NCBI GenBank assembly: GCA_030581615.1
Contig: JAKTTT010000009.1
Location: 124,001-188,000 of the forward strand
Reading direction: 5' to 3'
From: Alloascoidea africana
Taxonomy: Eukaryota > Ascomycota > Alloascoideomycetes > Alloascoideales > Alloascoideaceae
DNA: 64,000 nucleotides
A program made the translations under genes and the position numbers. Under the pieces are notes generated by a model. It was given only the letters and a program-made list of their open reading frames with translations. It made no database searches and was not told where the DNA came from. Positions 41,296-51,699 of this stretch are shown here, in pieces (the first letter of the stretch is position 1; each line of letters starts with the position of its first letter).

Positions 41296-42266
41296 ATGTC
41301 AGGGTTAACTGAACAAATTGAAAATATCCCAGGTTATGATATCGTAATGGATACCTGGAACGAATACGCTGAAGAACATTTTCAAACAAAAGGTATCATG
41401 TAATGTCTCATAACTAAAGTTTGACATGGAAGTGAAGCAAAGGGAGGTAGGCGTACCTAACAAATATTTTATAGATCCTTTTTTTGAAGAACTCCCGGAT
41501 GGAAGCACAAGGAAACGAAAAGCTCCACAAGGTCTTACACAAGAAGAGAAAAAAAATTGGAAAAAAACTAGACAAACTGCTTGGAATCATGATCGATGCC
41601 TTTGTGGTTGCTTCTGGTTAGACGCTGGACTTGGATCTGCTCCTCTGATATGTAAGTCATTGATTGAAACAAAAAATGCCAAAGGAAACCATTTGTATCT
41701 AACAATATATAGCTATTGTTCCTGTTATTGGACCTTTATTAATGTATACTTTACACTCACGAATGATTTCAGAAGCTGAAAAAAACTTTCATATTCCTAC
41801 TTCTCTATCAACAAAAATGTCTGCAAATATATTGTTTGATTTCTTGATTACTTTACCCCCAATCATTGGGGCGATTTTTTCTTATATAAATGCCTGTTCA
41901 ACCAGAAATGCAGCTATGATTTATACCTTTCTTGTAAGAAAAGTGGCAAAAGGAACGGTAAGTTTTTTTTATCGACCGATCGAGAGTTCTTTTCTAACAT
42001 GTTTCAAGACTTTGAACCCTTTTCAAGGAGATCTTGTTGTAGACAACAACAGTACAAGAAATGAGGAAAACATTCAATTGAGTAATCATCATCAACCCTC
42101 TTCTCATCCATACGCCAATAAGACCCATTATCAATCGCATCCAATAACTGGATCATCAGATTCCTATGCGAAACAGAAACCGAAAAAAAATGTAAACTTT
42201 TGGAGCGGCAAGAATTCAAAGATAGCTCCTGGTCGACCCGGACAACAAGAACAAGGATTTCTTTAA
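41296..42266 (+). CDS. DUF4112-family membrane protein
   Basis: Exons 41296-41392, 41451-41651, 41713-41957 and 42009-42266 give 266 aa. The start MSGLTEQIENIPGYDIVMD, the block KYFIDPFFEELPDG, the RKAPQGLT..EK..WKKTRQ..W..D part and the LDAGLGSAPLIS-IVPVIGPLL segment are typical of fungal DUF4112 proteins. Two hydrophobic hairpins are seen: residues about 90-110 and 150-170 (ILFDFLITLPPIIGAIFSYI). The C-terminal 85 residues are polar and Lys/Gln-rich. The last intron (51 nt, GTAAGT donor, TTCTAAC branch) is in frame and stop-free; if retained, 17 residues are added. Function of this family is not established. Exon 2's acceptor (GGTAG at 41450) was chosen because it alone keeps phase. Confidence 0.85.
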
Positions 42267-42706
42267 AGTTTTCTTCTTTTATTTTTCCAAAGTTTTTGGC
42301 CTTAGAGGCCGCCGCCGCCGTCTCAGTTTTGGGAAATTTTGAAGTATACAAAAGCTCATCACACTTTTCAGGCACACAACTTTTTGCGTTCCGCTCGCTT
42401 TATGACAGAATTTTTTTTTTTTTTTAATTACCATGCTTAGAGATGTAGATCAAAAGACGAATCGAATTATCAAGGACTTTTATATTTAAATAGCTTTTTT
42501 TTTCACTAAACATGTTGGACAGTTTCCACGCTATTTTTTTTTTTTTTTTTTTTTTTCAATGTTGCGCAAATCAATCTGCTTATCTTGCAAACATGTGGGT
42601 TGGGTTGGGTGGCTTTCCCTAACCTCCATTAAACCTTACCCATCCAACACATTCTCTTCTACCTGGACTTGAAAAGAAAGTCATACTTGCCATACAGCAA
42701 ACCGAA
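42267..42706. promoter_or_regulatory. ECT1 promoter region
   Basis: 440 bp with a GCCGCC run at 42309-42319 and long T-tracts at 42412-42424 and 42533-42556. No gene seen. Confidence 0.5.
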
Positions 42707-43990
42707 ATGACTAAAGAAGTTTTGGAATCGAGAATATGGATCGATGGGTGTTTTGATTTTGCCCATCATGGTACGTGATCCCCGTTTGTTCATAATCGTT
42801 CATGGATGGATGGTTTCTGACATTGAAGAGAAGGCCACGCTGGTGCAATGAGACAGGCCCGACAACTGGGTACAGAACTTTATGTCGGTATTCACAGTGA
42901 TGAAGAAATTGCTGAAAATAAGGGTCCCGTTGTGATGCATCTGGATGAACGTGAATTGGCAGTTTCTGCTTGCAAATGGTGTACAAAATGTATCCCGAAT
43001 GCACCATATGTCACTGATCCAGCAGTTATGGATGATTACCAATGTAAATACGTTGTTCATGGTGATGACATTACTACAGACGCCTCGGGTGAGGATTGTT
43101 ACAGAATTGTGAAAGATGCAGGAAGGTTTATTGTCGTTAAGAGAACTCCAAACATTTCAACCACAGATTTGGTGGGACGGATGCTTTTATTTACAAAATC
43201 ACATCATTTGCCAACTGTACTTGAAAATGATTTTTCCAATATGACAAATTCGTCTAATCCATTGCTTCAAGATGATATAAAGACAAAGTATGCCGAATAT
43301 GCAACGGCCGAGGATGGGAAATCACCGGGATCCGGGGTATATTTTTATACACCCGACTCTGAAACAATCCATCAGTTGGTACAACCATCCCAGATTGTAC
43401 AAGGAAAACTGCAAAAAAATGTTGTATATGTGGATGGTGGTTTCGATCTTTTCAATCCAGGACACATTGAAGTTATGAGGATAATTAGAGAACAGGCTAA
43501 TAAACTTGATGCAGCTGTTGTTGTTGGAATACATGACGATCGATCAGTTCATGAAAATAAAGGTCTAAATTACCCTATAATGAACATTCTTGAAAGATCT
43601 TTATGTGTTCTTCAATGTCGATATGTGGATACTATTCTTCTCGGCGCTCCTTATATCCCGACTTTGGCCTTTATCAATAATCTAAAAGAAAAGGCAAAAT
43701 GGCCAATATCTGGAATATTCCATGGTCCAACTCCTGAAGTTGCAATTAAGAAAACCGCCACCATATCTGGTGAACAGGAATTTATTAATCCTTATAGAGA
43801 CGCTATAAGTGAGGGACTTTTCCGTCAGGTGGGTCCTCACAAATACGACAACATTTCAACTAAAGTGATAGTTGATCGTGTTTTAGAAAATAGGGCGCTT
43901 TATGAACAACGACAACGGAAAAAGGGTTGGAAAAGTGAAGTGGAAAGGAAACTGGAACTGGATGAAAAAGCGCAGGAAGGCCAAGTTTAA
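42707..43990 (+). CDS. ECT1: CTP:phosphoethanolamine cytidylyltransferase
   Basis: Exons 42707-42770 and 42834-43990 give 406 aa. Two cytidylyltransferase folds lie in tandem. The first has IWIDGCFDFAHHGHAGAMRQ, where the 63-nt intron cuts inside the HxGH active-site motif, then LYVGIHSDEEI and YVVHGDD. The second has YVDGGFDLFNPGHIEVMRI, VVVGIHDDRSVHENKG and RYVDTILLGAPY. This twin layout is specific to Ect1, which makes CDP-ethanolamine in the Kennedy pathway for phosphatidylethanolamine at the ER and cytosol interface. The N-terminal MTKEVLESR and basic C-terminal helix agree in length with other fungi. Confidence 0.96.
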
Positions 43991-44700
43991 GATTGAATGT
44001 TATTTGGAAACAGCAACAACAACATCTATACATTTATATATTTCGATTTAATTCGTGTCATCTAATATTTCCTTTATCTTTTTATCGTGAGTTAAAGACC
44101 ACGTACCCTTAAAGATATACTTACTTGATGCAATCAAGTTGGGAAAATGGAGGGTTTCCTATGATTGGTCCGGTGTTTCAAGTTGAAGAAAAATTAAGTC
44201 TTGCTTCAAAATTCATTAACGTTGTTTCAAATGGAATCATTAGTTTCCCAACGGAAAGAGGCTTGAAGTAGGCAATCTCCGGTTGAAAACCAAACTAATC
44301 CACAATGTCACGAGACAGATCGGTGTTGTTAACTGAAATTGAGAATTGATGGCATCATGATGGCCTCAGCCACTTAGCTTCGGTTTTTGGAAGCATGCAT
44401 TTTCCTAATATTTCAAAGCCAATCAAGATGGACATATACAATTCTACAGCAATTACCAAAAACTTGAAAAAGTGAATTAATCTGTTCTGAACAGAAACAA
44501 TTCACTACAAAAACATTCAGTATAATGGAAAGTGGCCATAATAAAATAAATGTTTATAATAGATAGAGGGGTTCATAACGTCGTCAAAAAGGTGCTCTAG
44601 GCAATATAATGTAAACATCATCATCATCATCATCATCATTTCAAAGTTGTTACATCCCTTGTGAGTCCAGCTGTGAGTGGATCGGAAAACTTACCCGTTA
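43991..44700. other. Convergent ECT1-STF2 intergenic region
   Basis: 710 bp. A (CAT)n trinucleotide run lies at about 44617-44640. Otherwise nothing is seen except possible 3' processing A/T tracts. Confidence 0.55.
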
Positions 44701-45045
44701 TTATTTGGAGTCAACAGAGGATTCAGAAGATGTAGCAGTGGCAGTGGGAGCAAAAGCAGTGGTATTTGGCTTTTCATACTCTTCATCAAAAACATCATCG
44801 TATTTGGGTCGAACTTCCCAACTTGGAAGACCTTGAGATTGAGAATTGGACGATCGTCGTCTTCCGCCTTTAAACAAGGAAACTTCTCCAGATGCAACCA
44901 AATCAGCAAGTTCATCACCTTCTTTCCCCCAGTTTAACTTTCCGGCACCGTTCTTTTTGGTCTTGTTGGGCGCCATGTCAATATGACCATGCTTTGAAAA
45001 ATAGCGGGGCTCTTCATTAGAATGAGATCTGGTGGTTCTTGTCAT
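44701..45045 (-). CDS. STF2: Stf2/Tma10-family small hydrophilic protein
   Basis: A 114-aa single-exon protein. MTRTTRSHSNEEPRYFSKHG, then KTKKNGAGKLNWGKEGDELADLVASGE matches yeast Stf2 and Tma10 (MTRTNKW..., GKGNWGKPGDE) and the wider hyaluronan/mRNA-binding group. The C-terminal 40 residues (acidic, then Thr/Ala/Ser-rich) extend beyond the roughly 85-residue yeast proteins. Family members were described as stabilisers of the F1Fo-ATPase inhibitor and as desiccation protectants and ribosome-associated proteins. A CACGTG site at 45214-45219 lies about 170 bp upstream. Confidence 0.9.
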   Translation of the reverse strand: MTRTTRSHSNEEPRYFSKHGHIDMAPNKTKKNGAGKLNWGKEGDELADLVASGEVSLFKGGRRRSSNSQSQGLPSWEVRPKYDDVFDEEYEKPNTTAFAPTATATSSESSVDSK

Positions 45046-45801
45046 TGCTTTATAAAAGTTTTTGGAATATACGTGAAGAATTGAGTGATTTGCCGTTCGG
45101 AATTGACTTCAAATCTGGAGAAAAGGGGAAGAGAAAAGGAGACAAAACTGAGGATTCCGCCCCAGCCTTATTTATATACGCTAGAACAGTTGGATTGTGG
45201 GGTATAATTTGGTCACGTGTGAAGAGCTTTGAAAGCATATATGAGATTTGAACCTTATCTCATATTCGAGTTTTTGGTTAAGAAGGATATGTTTTCAAAA
45301 AAATGATGCATTGGGTATTTTGGTTTTGTGATTGACAACTAGATGGGCAAGAAGAGCGTTTTCAACCGAATTGTGCCGTATAGGAACGGTCTACATCGAT
45401 GATGATGTCTTTAGTGACAACCACTAGTATTCCTGAAATTGCGGTGGAATAGTAAAATGTGTGAAACTTTGAGGAGAAATAGCATAGTAGATGCTTTGAA
45501 ACGAATTATATCTTGTCGCTCATGGCATCTACAAACAGTTTGAGAACCAAAAAAAAAAAAGAAAGGAGAATAATTTAGCACTGGTGTTTTTGCCAGTATG
45601 CCAAAATTTCAGTATCAAAATGTAGAAAGCTGGGTTTGGTATTGCTGCTAAAATAATGCAAGTACATCATATTGGGGGGTTTGAAAATAGAAGTAAGAGC
45701 ATTATCAATCCTTTTATGCGCGCGTGCTCAGAAAGTGTGAATACGGAAGCTCTTTTTTAAAACATCCATTTATGTTAAAGGACATATCAACTCTTCTTCG
45801 T
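45046..45801. promoter_or_regulatory. STF2 upstream region
   Basis: About 750 bp with CACGTG at 45214-45219 and nothing else recognised. It leads into the retroelement fossil. Confidence 0.45.
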
Positions 45802-46032
45802 TTATTGTGGAAACGAATTCGCCAGATCCTCGTTGATTATCGAGATCTCGGCACCTGTATCACAGATGGCGAGGAGGGGTGTTCCATCTTCCATGATTAA
45901 GGTCGTCATGGGTAGTGTTGAATGTGTTTGTGTAACTCCGAAGTTGACCTTAATTACTTTTTGCTCGTAGTTATGTGATGGAGGTTTGGTAAACGCAAGC
46001 CCTAGGCGAAGACAAATACGACATCTCGTCAC
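45802..46032 (-). mobile_element. Retropepsin-like fragment of an LTR-type retroelement (fossil)
   Basis: A roughly 76-codon stretch carries LLAICDTGAEISIINEDLA, the aspartic protease motif (DTGA followed by a hydrophobic turn) of retroviral-type proteases, preceded by a strand-rich segment. A short Cys-x2-Cys lies ahead of it. Layout suggests the protease part of a Ty3-like gag-pol. No reverse transcriptase, integrase or flanking long repeats are recognisable within 2 kb, so this is a degraded fragment, old by its state. A domesticated protease domain is a weak alternative. Confidence 0.5.
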
Positions 46033-47288
46033 GTTGAATTTCGTTTTGAACTTGATGATGAGAGATTATGCCACTTCTACAAAGTTGGAGATGAAGAACT
46101 GCAGGTAATCGGTTATTGTTCTATCTATAACTTCCTTTGAATACTGAACTTGATTTCTGTCTTAACATAAATTGAGCTGATTCCCCTTAAACTAAACATG
46201 GCGGTAGGCAAATAGTGGAAACGATTTGTGATTCTTCAGCAACTATTCCCTTTGAGTTATAGCCGAGTAAAAATTTCAAATATTACTAAATTGCGAGGTT
46301 GGCAACCAATATGGGTAGTCTCAGACAATGAGTGTTAGTAGTTGTAAGATTCGAAGCAAAGTATGTTCCTCCAGTTTCAACGATTCCACACTTGGCTTTT
46401 GTATTCGACACAAGCTGGAACCTCAAATTTATTGCCGTTTGATCTTCTCATCTGGCGGTTCATAAGCTCTGGCTGTCGCTTCTTCTCGTAAGGTAGTTCG
46501 ACTGACAGAGTAGCTTTCGCAAAACTTGTAACTTTGGGTCTCGTTTGGTAGCCTCGATCACAACTAAAAGAATGACTTTTGTTGTTTTAGAAGGCATGTA
46601 ACGTGTAGTGAGATGGTTTAAAAGAGGAGGTTTGGTTAGATTACTACGATATACATTAACAATTAAAAGCAAACGATTCAATCTTCAATATATCCCTCAA
46701 GTGTTAGCTTTCAAAGTGTTGCCCCATAAAGACGGGAAATGACAACAAAAAAATTTCCTGTTATGGACTTGCTTTTAAACCTTTGTAACTTCTATGAGAC
46801 ACCAAATTTATTCAGTCTAGGTCATATAATATCTGATGTACTCCAATCTCAAGGAGCCTCCAATTGACCCCATTACACCTCTCCTGTTCCTAATCCACCT
46901 TCTCGTTTGTCGGTGGTCGTAGACGATTTGCGGAAGCTACTGAAGGCTATTTCTTAAATCTTGAGCAGTGGTTTAGGGCAAACAAGAGCCAATACGGTGG
47001 GATAGGAACAGGAGAAGAATTGTAGAGATTCCGAGAACCAACTAAAATAGCTAATTCCAAGCAACTCTTCACAAAAATACCTTGCTCCTTGAGATTAGCA
47101 TGCATCAATATTGATGATAACTTTCTCAAAACTACAAGAAAGTTACAAATTAGAATAACAAAGAACAATAAATCGTAATAGACCAAAAATTAAACTAGAA
47201 TAAGCAATGTTGCCGATACACACTCTCAAGAACTATATAGTTCAGGTATAAGTTAATGAATTTGAAAACTGATGATTTGGTTAGACGT
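46033..47288. other. Gene-poor region beside the retroelement fossil
   Basis: 1.25 kb of AT-rich DNA. Short minus-strand ORFs at 46460-46681 and 46947-47186 are not recognisable; some may be further decayed element sequence. No terminal repeats found by eye. Confidence 0.45.
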
Positions 47289-48964
47289 TTATTGAACCAG
47301 CATGTATGAGTCTAGAAATAATTCAACGCCAGCGTGACGGATAAACTCAATCATAACTCCAAAAATCAATCCCGAAAGGCGTGAGTGAGATCTAATCGAT
47401 TTATAAGGTATTACCCTCATAAGTAGCTCATAGTCGTGGGTCAGACTTTCACCATCACTATCACTATCACTATCATCGTCCTCGTCCTCGTCAATATCTA
47501 TAGGTAGATATGCCGCTTTAAAATCCTCAGGTTTCAAAGTATTATTCTGAAAAAGAGTAACAATAGCTTTTAATGATAGAGTTCCCGGGATAAAAGCATT
47601 AAACTCATCGTTGTCATACCCACTCTTTTGGGAACCAACTAGTTTGGCATGCAAAACATTCTCAATTTGCTTTTTCCAAGCATCCGAATTATTTTCATAC
47701 GAGGTTGCAGCAAGTTGTTTGTAAAACTCAGTTGTGTCCTGCTGAGATTCATTTTCCACAAGCTTGTCGTCAGATCCACACCATCGGTCATATTCCAGTT
47801 CTTTATCGTATAATGTATCCTGACTTGTAGCCTTATTGTCGCCTAGAACAACTAGGTTGTTGGTGGTATCGTCTAGATATTTTTTGAATGTTTGAAACGG
47901 TTTATAAGTCAGGGAAACTGGATCCAAAAGATAGCAGGGTTGGAAATTGCCCTTGTACTTCATTTTAACGCAATTGTCAATATAGTAACCCATGTAGTAA
48001 TAGGAATACTTAAACAACTGACTTGTGGCAACCTCAAATAAGGCCGATAGTTTTCCAAGAGCCAAATGATCATAATCAGGATGGCGTATTAAATAGACAG
48101 AAGAGACAGCATGGGGCATCAAATCAACAACGCCGATGGCAATCAACTGACCTTTGTACCGGTACATTTGATGTGCCGGGCCAATGTATGGAACAATATC
48201 AGAATTTTGTATGTTACTCTTTTGATAATTCTCAAAAAGCGAAGAAGATGACAATCTGTTGTTCATCATATTCAGCTTTGCTCTTGTAACATTAATATCT
48301 TGTTTGAAAGGAGAATCACAGAGAAACCTTTTGAACCCCTTGGGTGTACTCTCATCGTTATGAACTGCTTTCTGATAGGACTCAAAAAGCTTATACTTTT
48401 CTTCTGTGGGCACAGCTGGCTCAAAAGTTATCTCGAAATCTTCATGTTTAAAAGCTGTTTGAATAGAAGATAGAAAAGTGTGGTCGTTCTTTTTACCCTT
48501 GTGACTACAGAGTATTGTTAATTAGAATTCTGTCTGCGAATAACTTGTACAACACATACTGCTGACTTCCAGTAGCTTTTGTAGATCCAGTAGATAGAAA
48601 GCGGAGAAACCGATTCAGACATTGCCTATGCTCCTTGGTAGGCTTAAAGGCGTCGGCATTTGTTCGAATGGTGTACAATTTACAGCAGGACCTTAAAAGG
48701 TCGGTCTGTATATGACATGGCCAAACAGTTAGAAATGCATACTACTCCCACAAAGTTTCTCACACTTACCTTGTATAAAATTGTGCCAGACCTCCTGAAG
48801 CCTCTGTCTACTAACTTTTGATACTGTTCCACAGTCAATGACTTTGCCAACAAGTGGTACTGAACAAAAGTTTTCTTTTGATGGCAGTATCCACAATCTG
48901 TGGCCACTCGATTCCCCGGATACACAAGTGCGGAATCTGTTGTCGGATAGTCAGTAAAGTCCAT
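47289..48964 (-). CDS. ATE1: Arginyl-tRNA--protein transferase
   Basis: Exons 48770-48964, 48560-48705 and 47289-48504 (minus) give 518 aa (S. cerevisiae Ate1: 503). The N-terminal domain holds CGYCHQKKTFVQYHLL and RGFRRSGTILYK, then after the first junction LLRSCCKLYTIR with the conserved Cys pair, and FKPTKEHRQCLNRF. The C-terminal domain has SYYYMGYYIDNCVKMKYKG..PCYLLDP. These are hallmark Ate1 blocks. It attaches Arg to N-terminal acidic residues in the Arg/N-degron pathway. The second donor is GTATGT; frame holds at both junctions (introns of 64 and 55 nt). The acidic DEDEDDDSDSDSDGES tail segment (about residues 460-477) comes from a short repeat. Confidence 0.95.
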
Positions 48965-49261
48965 TGATAGTATCCTTTATCTTCAGTTCCTTCTCTATTT
49001 GTTGATCCCAGCTCTGGTACCAGAAAACTAAAGACACCCTTCAAAGCGCTGTAAAATAATGGTGCAGTGGTTGTGAGAGTGGATGAAGCATGAATCTCCC
49101 ATACACAGTGATAACACGCTTTGCTCATGTAGAACATTATTGGATCTGGACATCTTTTCTATAACACCGAATATGATAAGCAGAATACAATACATATACC
49201 GAAAAAAATGCAGTAGGAATAATGAAATTACTGAACAAACAATACAAAATAAAGAAAATTT
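48965..49261. promoter_or_regulatory. ATE1 promoter and CKB1 3' flank
   Basis: 297 bp between two minus-strand genes; no distinct signals recognised. Confidence 0.45.
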
Positions 49262-50128
49262 CTACTGATCTTGCGTTATACTCATCATACTTTCGCTCTC
49301 CACTACTTCATCATCATCCTCTTCTTCCTCTTCCTCCTCCATTTCACTGTCCTCGGCATCGTCATCATCTTCATCGTCCAGCTCTGTAGCACAGAGCTGA
49401 AGCTCTCGCTTTTCCTCTTCCGTTTCAGGCTGTTGTCGCAGCCATCTCATTCGTGGTCCGCTCACAGCCATTTCATGTATTTTGAATCCAAATACTTTGA
49501 GGTCATAATGTTTCCACCGTCGCAGGGCACATTGTTTCTCGATCTCTGGGTACATTTTCAGAAACAATCCTGGAAAGCTGGTTCCAAAGCAAGCACCGTC
49601 AATTTTCAGATATCGGGAGCTTGTCGGCAGGTACAAATCATTACAGCATGGGCAGTAAAGTCTGACAGTTTCAAGCCCCAATTGATCATACTGCCCGATT
49701 GGCAGCAGATGCATTCCTTCACAAAAGTACCGGGAGCATACGCCGAATTGCTTGTACTCATACTTCTCTGCCATTATCTGCATACCTGGCCTTGTTAGAA
49801 TGAATCTCGCGTGTATCAATCCATATAGTAACTCGGCTGAATGCTCGACATAGGCCATATTTCCTATTTTTATGGGAGGATTATGTTCAAGATCCAATAT
49901 TATCTCTAGTGATTCCCGGTAGAACGGGACAGCGCCGCTCAATCCAGTCAGGTTGAAATCATCTTCTATAAATTCAGTCGCCACCTGGGCAAAATATTCG
50001 TGTCCAAAAGCTGTACAAAACCCGCTTATCCAAGTTTCTGTTTCCTCCAAGGATTCATCATCGTATGTCGTCAGTTCACTTGTTGGAGTATACTGGACCA
50101 TTCCTCCATGTTTTGAGGACCGAGACAT
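49262..50128 (-). CDS. CKB1: Casein kinase 2 regulatory (beta) subunit
   Basis: A single-exon 288-aa protein. WISGFCTAFGHEYFAQVATEFIEDDFNLTGL opens the CK2-beta fold. The acidic EDD loop is followed by the HARFILT block, then the zinc ribbon with cysteine pairs in GVCSRYFCEG and RLYCPCC, and PGLFLKMYPE. The tail (about residues 245-288) is almost wholly Asp/Glu plus a SESMMSITQ end. As the dimeric regulatory core of CK2 it binds two catalytic subunits and sets substrate choice in nucleus and cytosol. S. cerevisiae has two such subunits (Ckb1, Ckb2); which this is orthologous to cannot be told from sequence alone. Confidence 0.94.
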   Translation of the reverse strand: MSRSSKHGGMVQYTPTSELTTYDDESLEETETWISGFCTAFGHEYFAQVATEFIEDDFNLTGLSGAVPFYRESLEIILDLEHNPPIKIGNMAYVEHSAELLYGLIHARFILTRPGMQIMAEKYEYKQFGVCSRYFCEGMHLLPIGQYDQLGLETVRLYCPCCNDLYLPTSSRYLKIDGACFGTSFPGLFLKMYPEIEKQCALRRWKHYDLKVFGFKIHEMAVSGPRMRWLRQQPETEEEKRELQLCATELDDEDDDDAEDSEMEEEEEEEDDDEVVESESMMSITQDQ

Positions 50129-50635
50129 GTTTGATACTGTTCTTTATGATCTGGGTTCACCTGAAAACAAGGAAAAACAATAAAAGTATAGAATAAATAT
50201 GTTATACTGTAGCTCTGTAGCGGTGGATGCCGAGCTAGTTAACGGTGTCTGCGAACTTTTAGGTTATTCCAGTCGTGTAAATCGTAGAAAAACTATGTTT
50301 ACTATAGTTGACTCAAAAATAGCATATCGCACAGCACAAAAGCCGGATTGAATACTTTTTGAGATTTGAAGAGGTTGATGGAAGACTATTCAAACTCGTC
50401 TCGGTTCCAAATGGAGAATGAATAAGTCTGGGAAAAAGCAGCAGCCTAAGAATAAAAATGGTGGCAGGGCAAAAAATGAAAGTGGTGTGCGACGAAGTGA
50501 GTCTTCTTCCAGGCATTGCGTGCTGCAGTGTACTCCTCTGCGCGTACATCCAGGTCTGCCAGATATGGAGTTGCAACTACCATTTCAAACCACATCTGCC
50601 CAAACAAGACGAACCAGCTCGACTAGCCTCCTGCC
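50129..50635. promoter_or_regulatory. CKB1/GET1 divergent promoter
   Basis: 507 bp. An open plus frame from 50458 ends within GET1 in another frame and is not conserved. No site stood out. Confidence 0.45.
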
Positions 50636-51226
50636 ATGGCGTATTCTTTAGTGTTGGGGTTGATAGCGTTATCGCTGTACTCGCATTTGATCAGTTTCAT
50701 CGGCTCTGTTACAATTGGAGAAGTGGCATGGCTGAACTACCTCCGTCTCGTGTCTCCTACTAAGGCTACGGAGTTCAACAAAAAGAAGAGAGAGCTATTA
50801 GAGACGGTACAGGAGAAACGCAAAACATCCAGCATGGATAAATTTGCAAAATGGGCAAAGCTGAACAGAAAAGAGGATAAGCTGAAGATAGAGGTTTCAC
50901 AACTGGAAAACGAACTGAGCGGTACGAAATCAGCTTTCATATCCCGTGTCAAACTCCTATTGCGAATCAGCACATTCGGATCAAAAATGCTTGTTCGCTT
51001 GTGGCATAGGAAAACAGTCATCTTTTGGCTGCCCTATGGACTGTTTCCTTACCATGTTGAATGGATTCTTTCTTTCCCATCAAGCCCACTGGGGACTTTA
51101 TCACTTGGCATTTGGCTATTTTTGGTGGACCGATTTGTCAGTGTGTTTTTCGATATCGCACAAGCGCTTATTGAACCTAAGCCATTGCCACCTGCTGGAA
51201 TAAATCTTGAAAAGACCGAAAAGTGA
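50636..51226 (+). CDS. GET1: Get1, ER receptor subunit for tail-anchored protein insertion
   Basis: A 196-aa protein with the Get1/WRB plan: membrane helix about residues 2-22, a cytosolic coiled coil at about 40-105 (EFNKKKRELLETVQEKRKTSSMDKFAKWAKLNRKEDKLK, rich in the conserved AKWAKLxRKxDK motif that docks Get3), then two more helices (VIFWLPYGLFPYHVEWILSF and LGTLSLGIWLFLVDRFVSVF). With Get2 it receives Get3-bound tail-anchored proteins at the ER. Single exon; the ATG at 50636 directly begins the first helix. Confidence 0.95.
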   Translation: MAYSLVLGLIALSLYSHLISFIGSVTIGEVAWLNYLRLVSPTKATEFNKKKRELLETVQEKRKTSSMDKFAKWAKLNRKEDKLKIEVSQLENELSGTKSAFISRVKLLLRISTFGSKMLVRLWHRKTVIFWLPYGLFPYHVEWILSFPSSPLGTLSLGIWLFLVDRFVSVFFDIAQALIEPKPLPPAGINLEKTEK

Positions 51227-51699
51227 CTGCTTGGCATGATCTGACCATCTCATGAATGAGATGACGACTCGTAAACCGAGACAGATGGCGTTTTCTAGGG
51301 ATTCGAATTATGAGCTGCAGTATGAAGCGTTCCTTTTACTACTCATACAACTTGGAAATTTTTGTACCAATTTTGTTTTAGTTTTGCCTTTTTTGTTACT
51401 CAGCGAAGAACTGCATATGATTTAACCAGACAATCTGCTTATTTTGAAAAAAACCGTACAGGTTCAAATGTCGTAGCTATATTACCACTGCACGCTAAAT
51501 ACTACACTATAAATGGATTTCAATGACAAAAGTATATTGAGAAAAAAGTAATTTTGTTAAAGAAACAAAAAAGTCCGTGATAGAAAGTGTAAGATATTTC
51601 AAATCAAAAGCCAAAAGAGTAATTATTCGATACATTTACAGCCACCAATGGCTTAGAGAGAAAAGGAAGGAATAACAGAAATAAATATGACAGTCTAGA
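51227..51699. other. Convergent GET1-haspin intergenic region
   Basis: 473 bp, AT-rich, likely shared 3' ends. Nothing else seen. Confidence 0.5.

Noticed and set aside
46460-47186. Two minus-strand ORFs near the retropepsin fossil as possible further element parts
   Set aside because: No reverse transcriptase or integrase motif could be read, so I did not extend the fossil over them.
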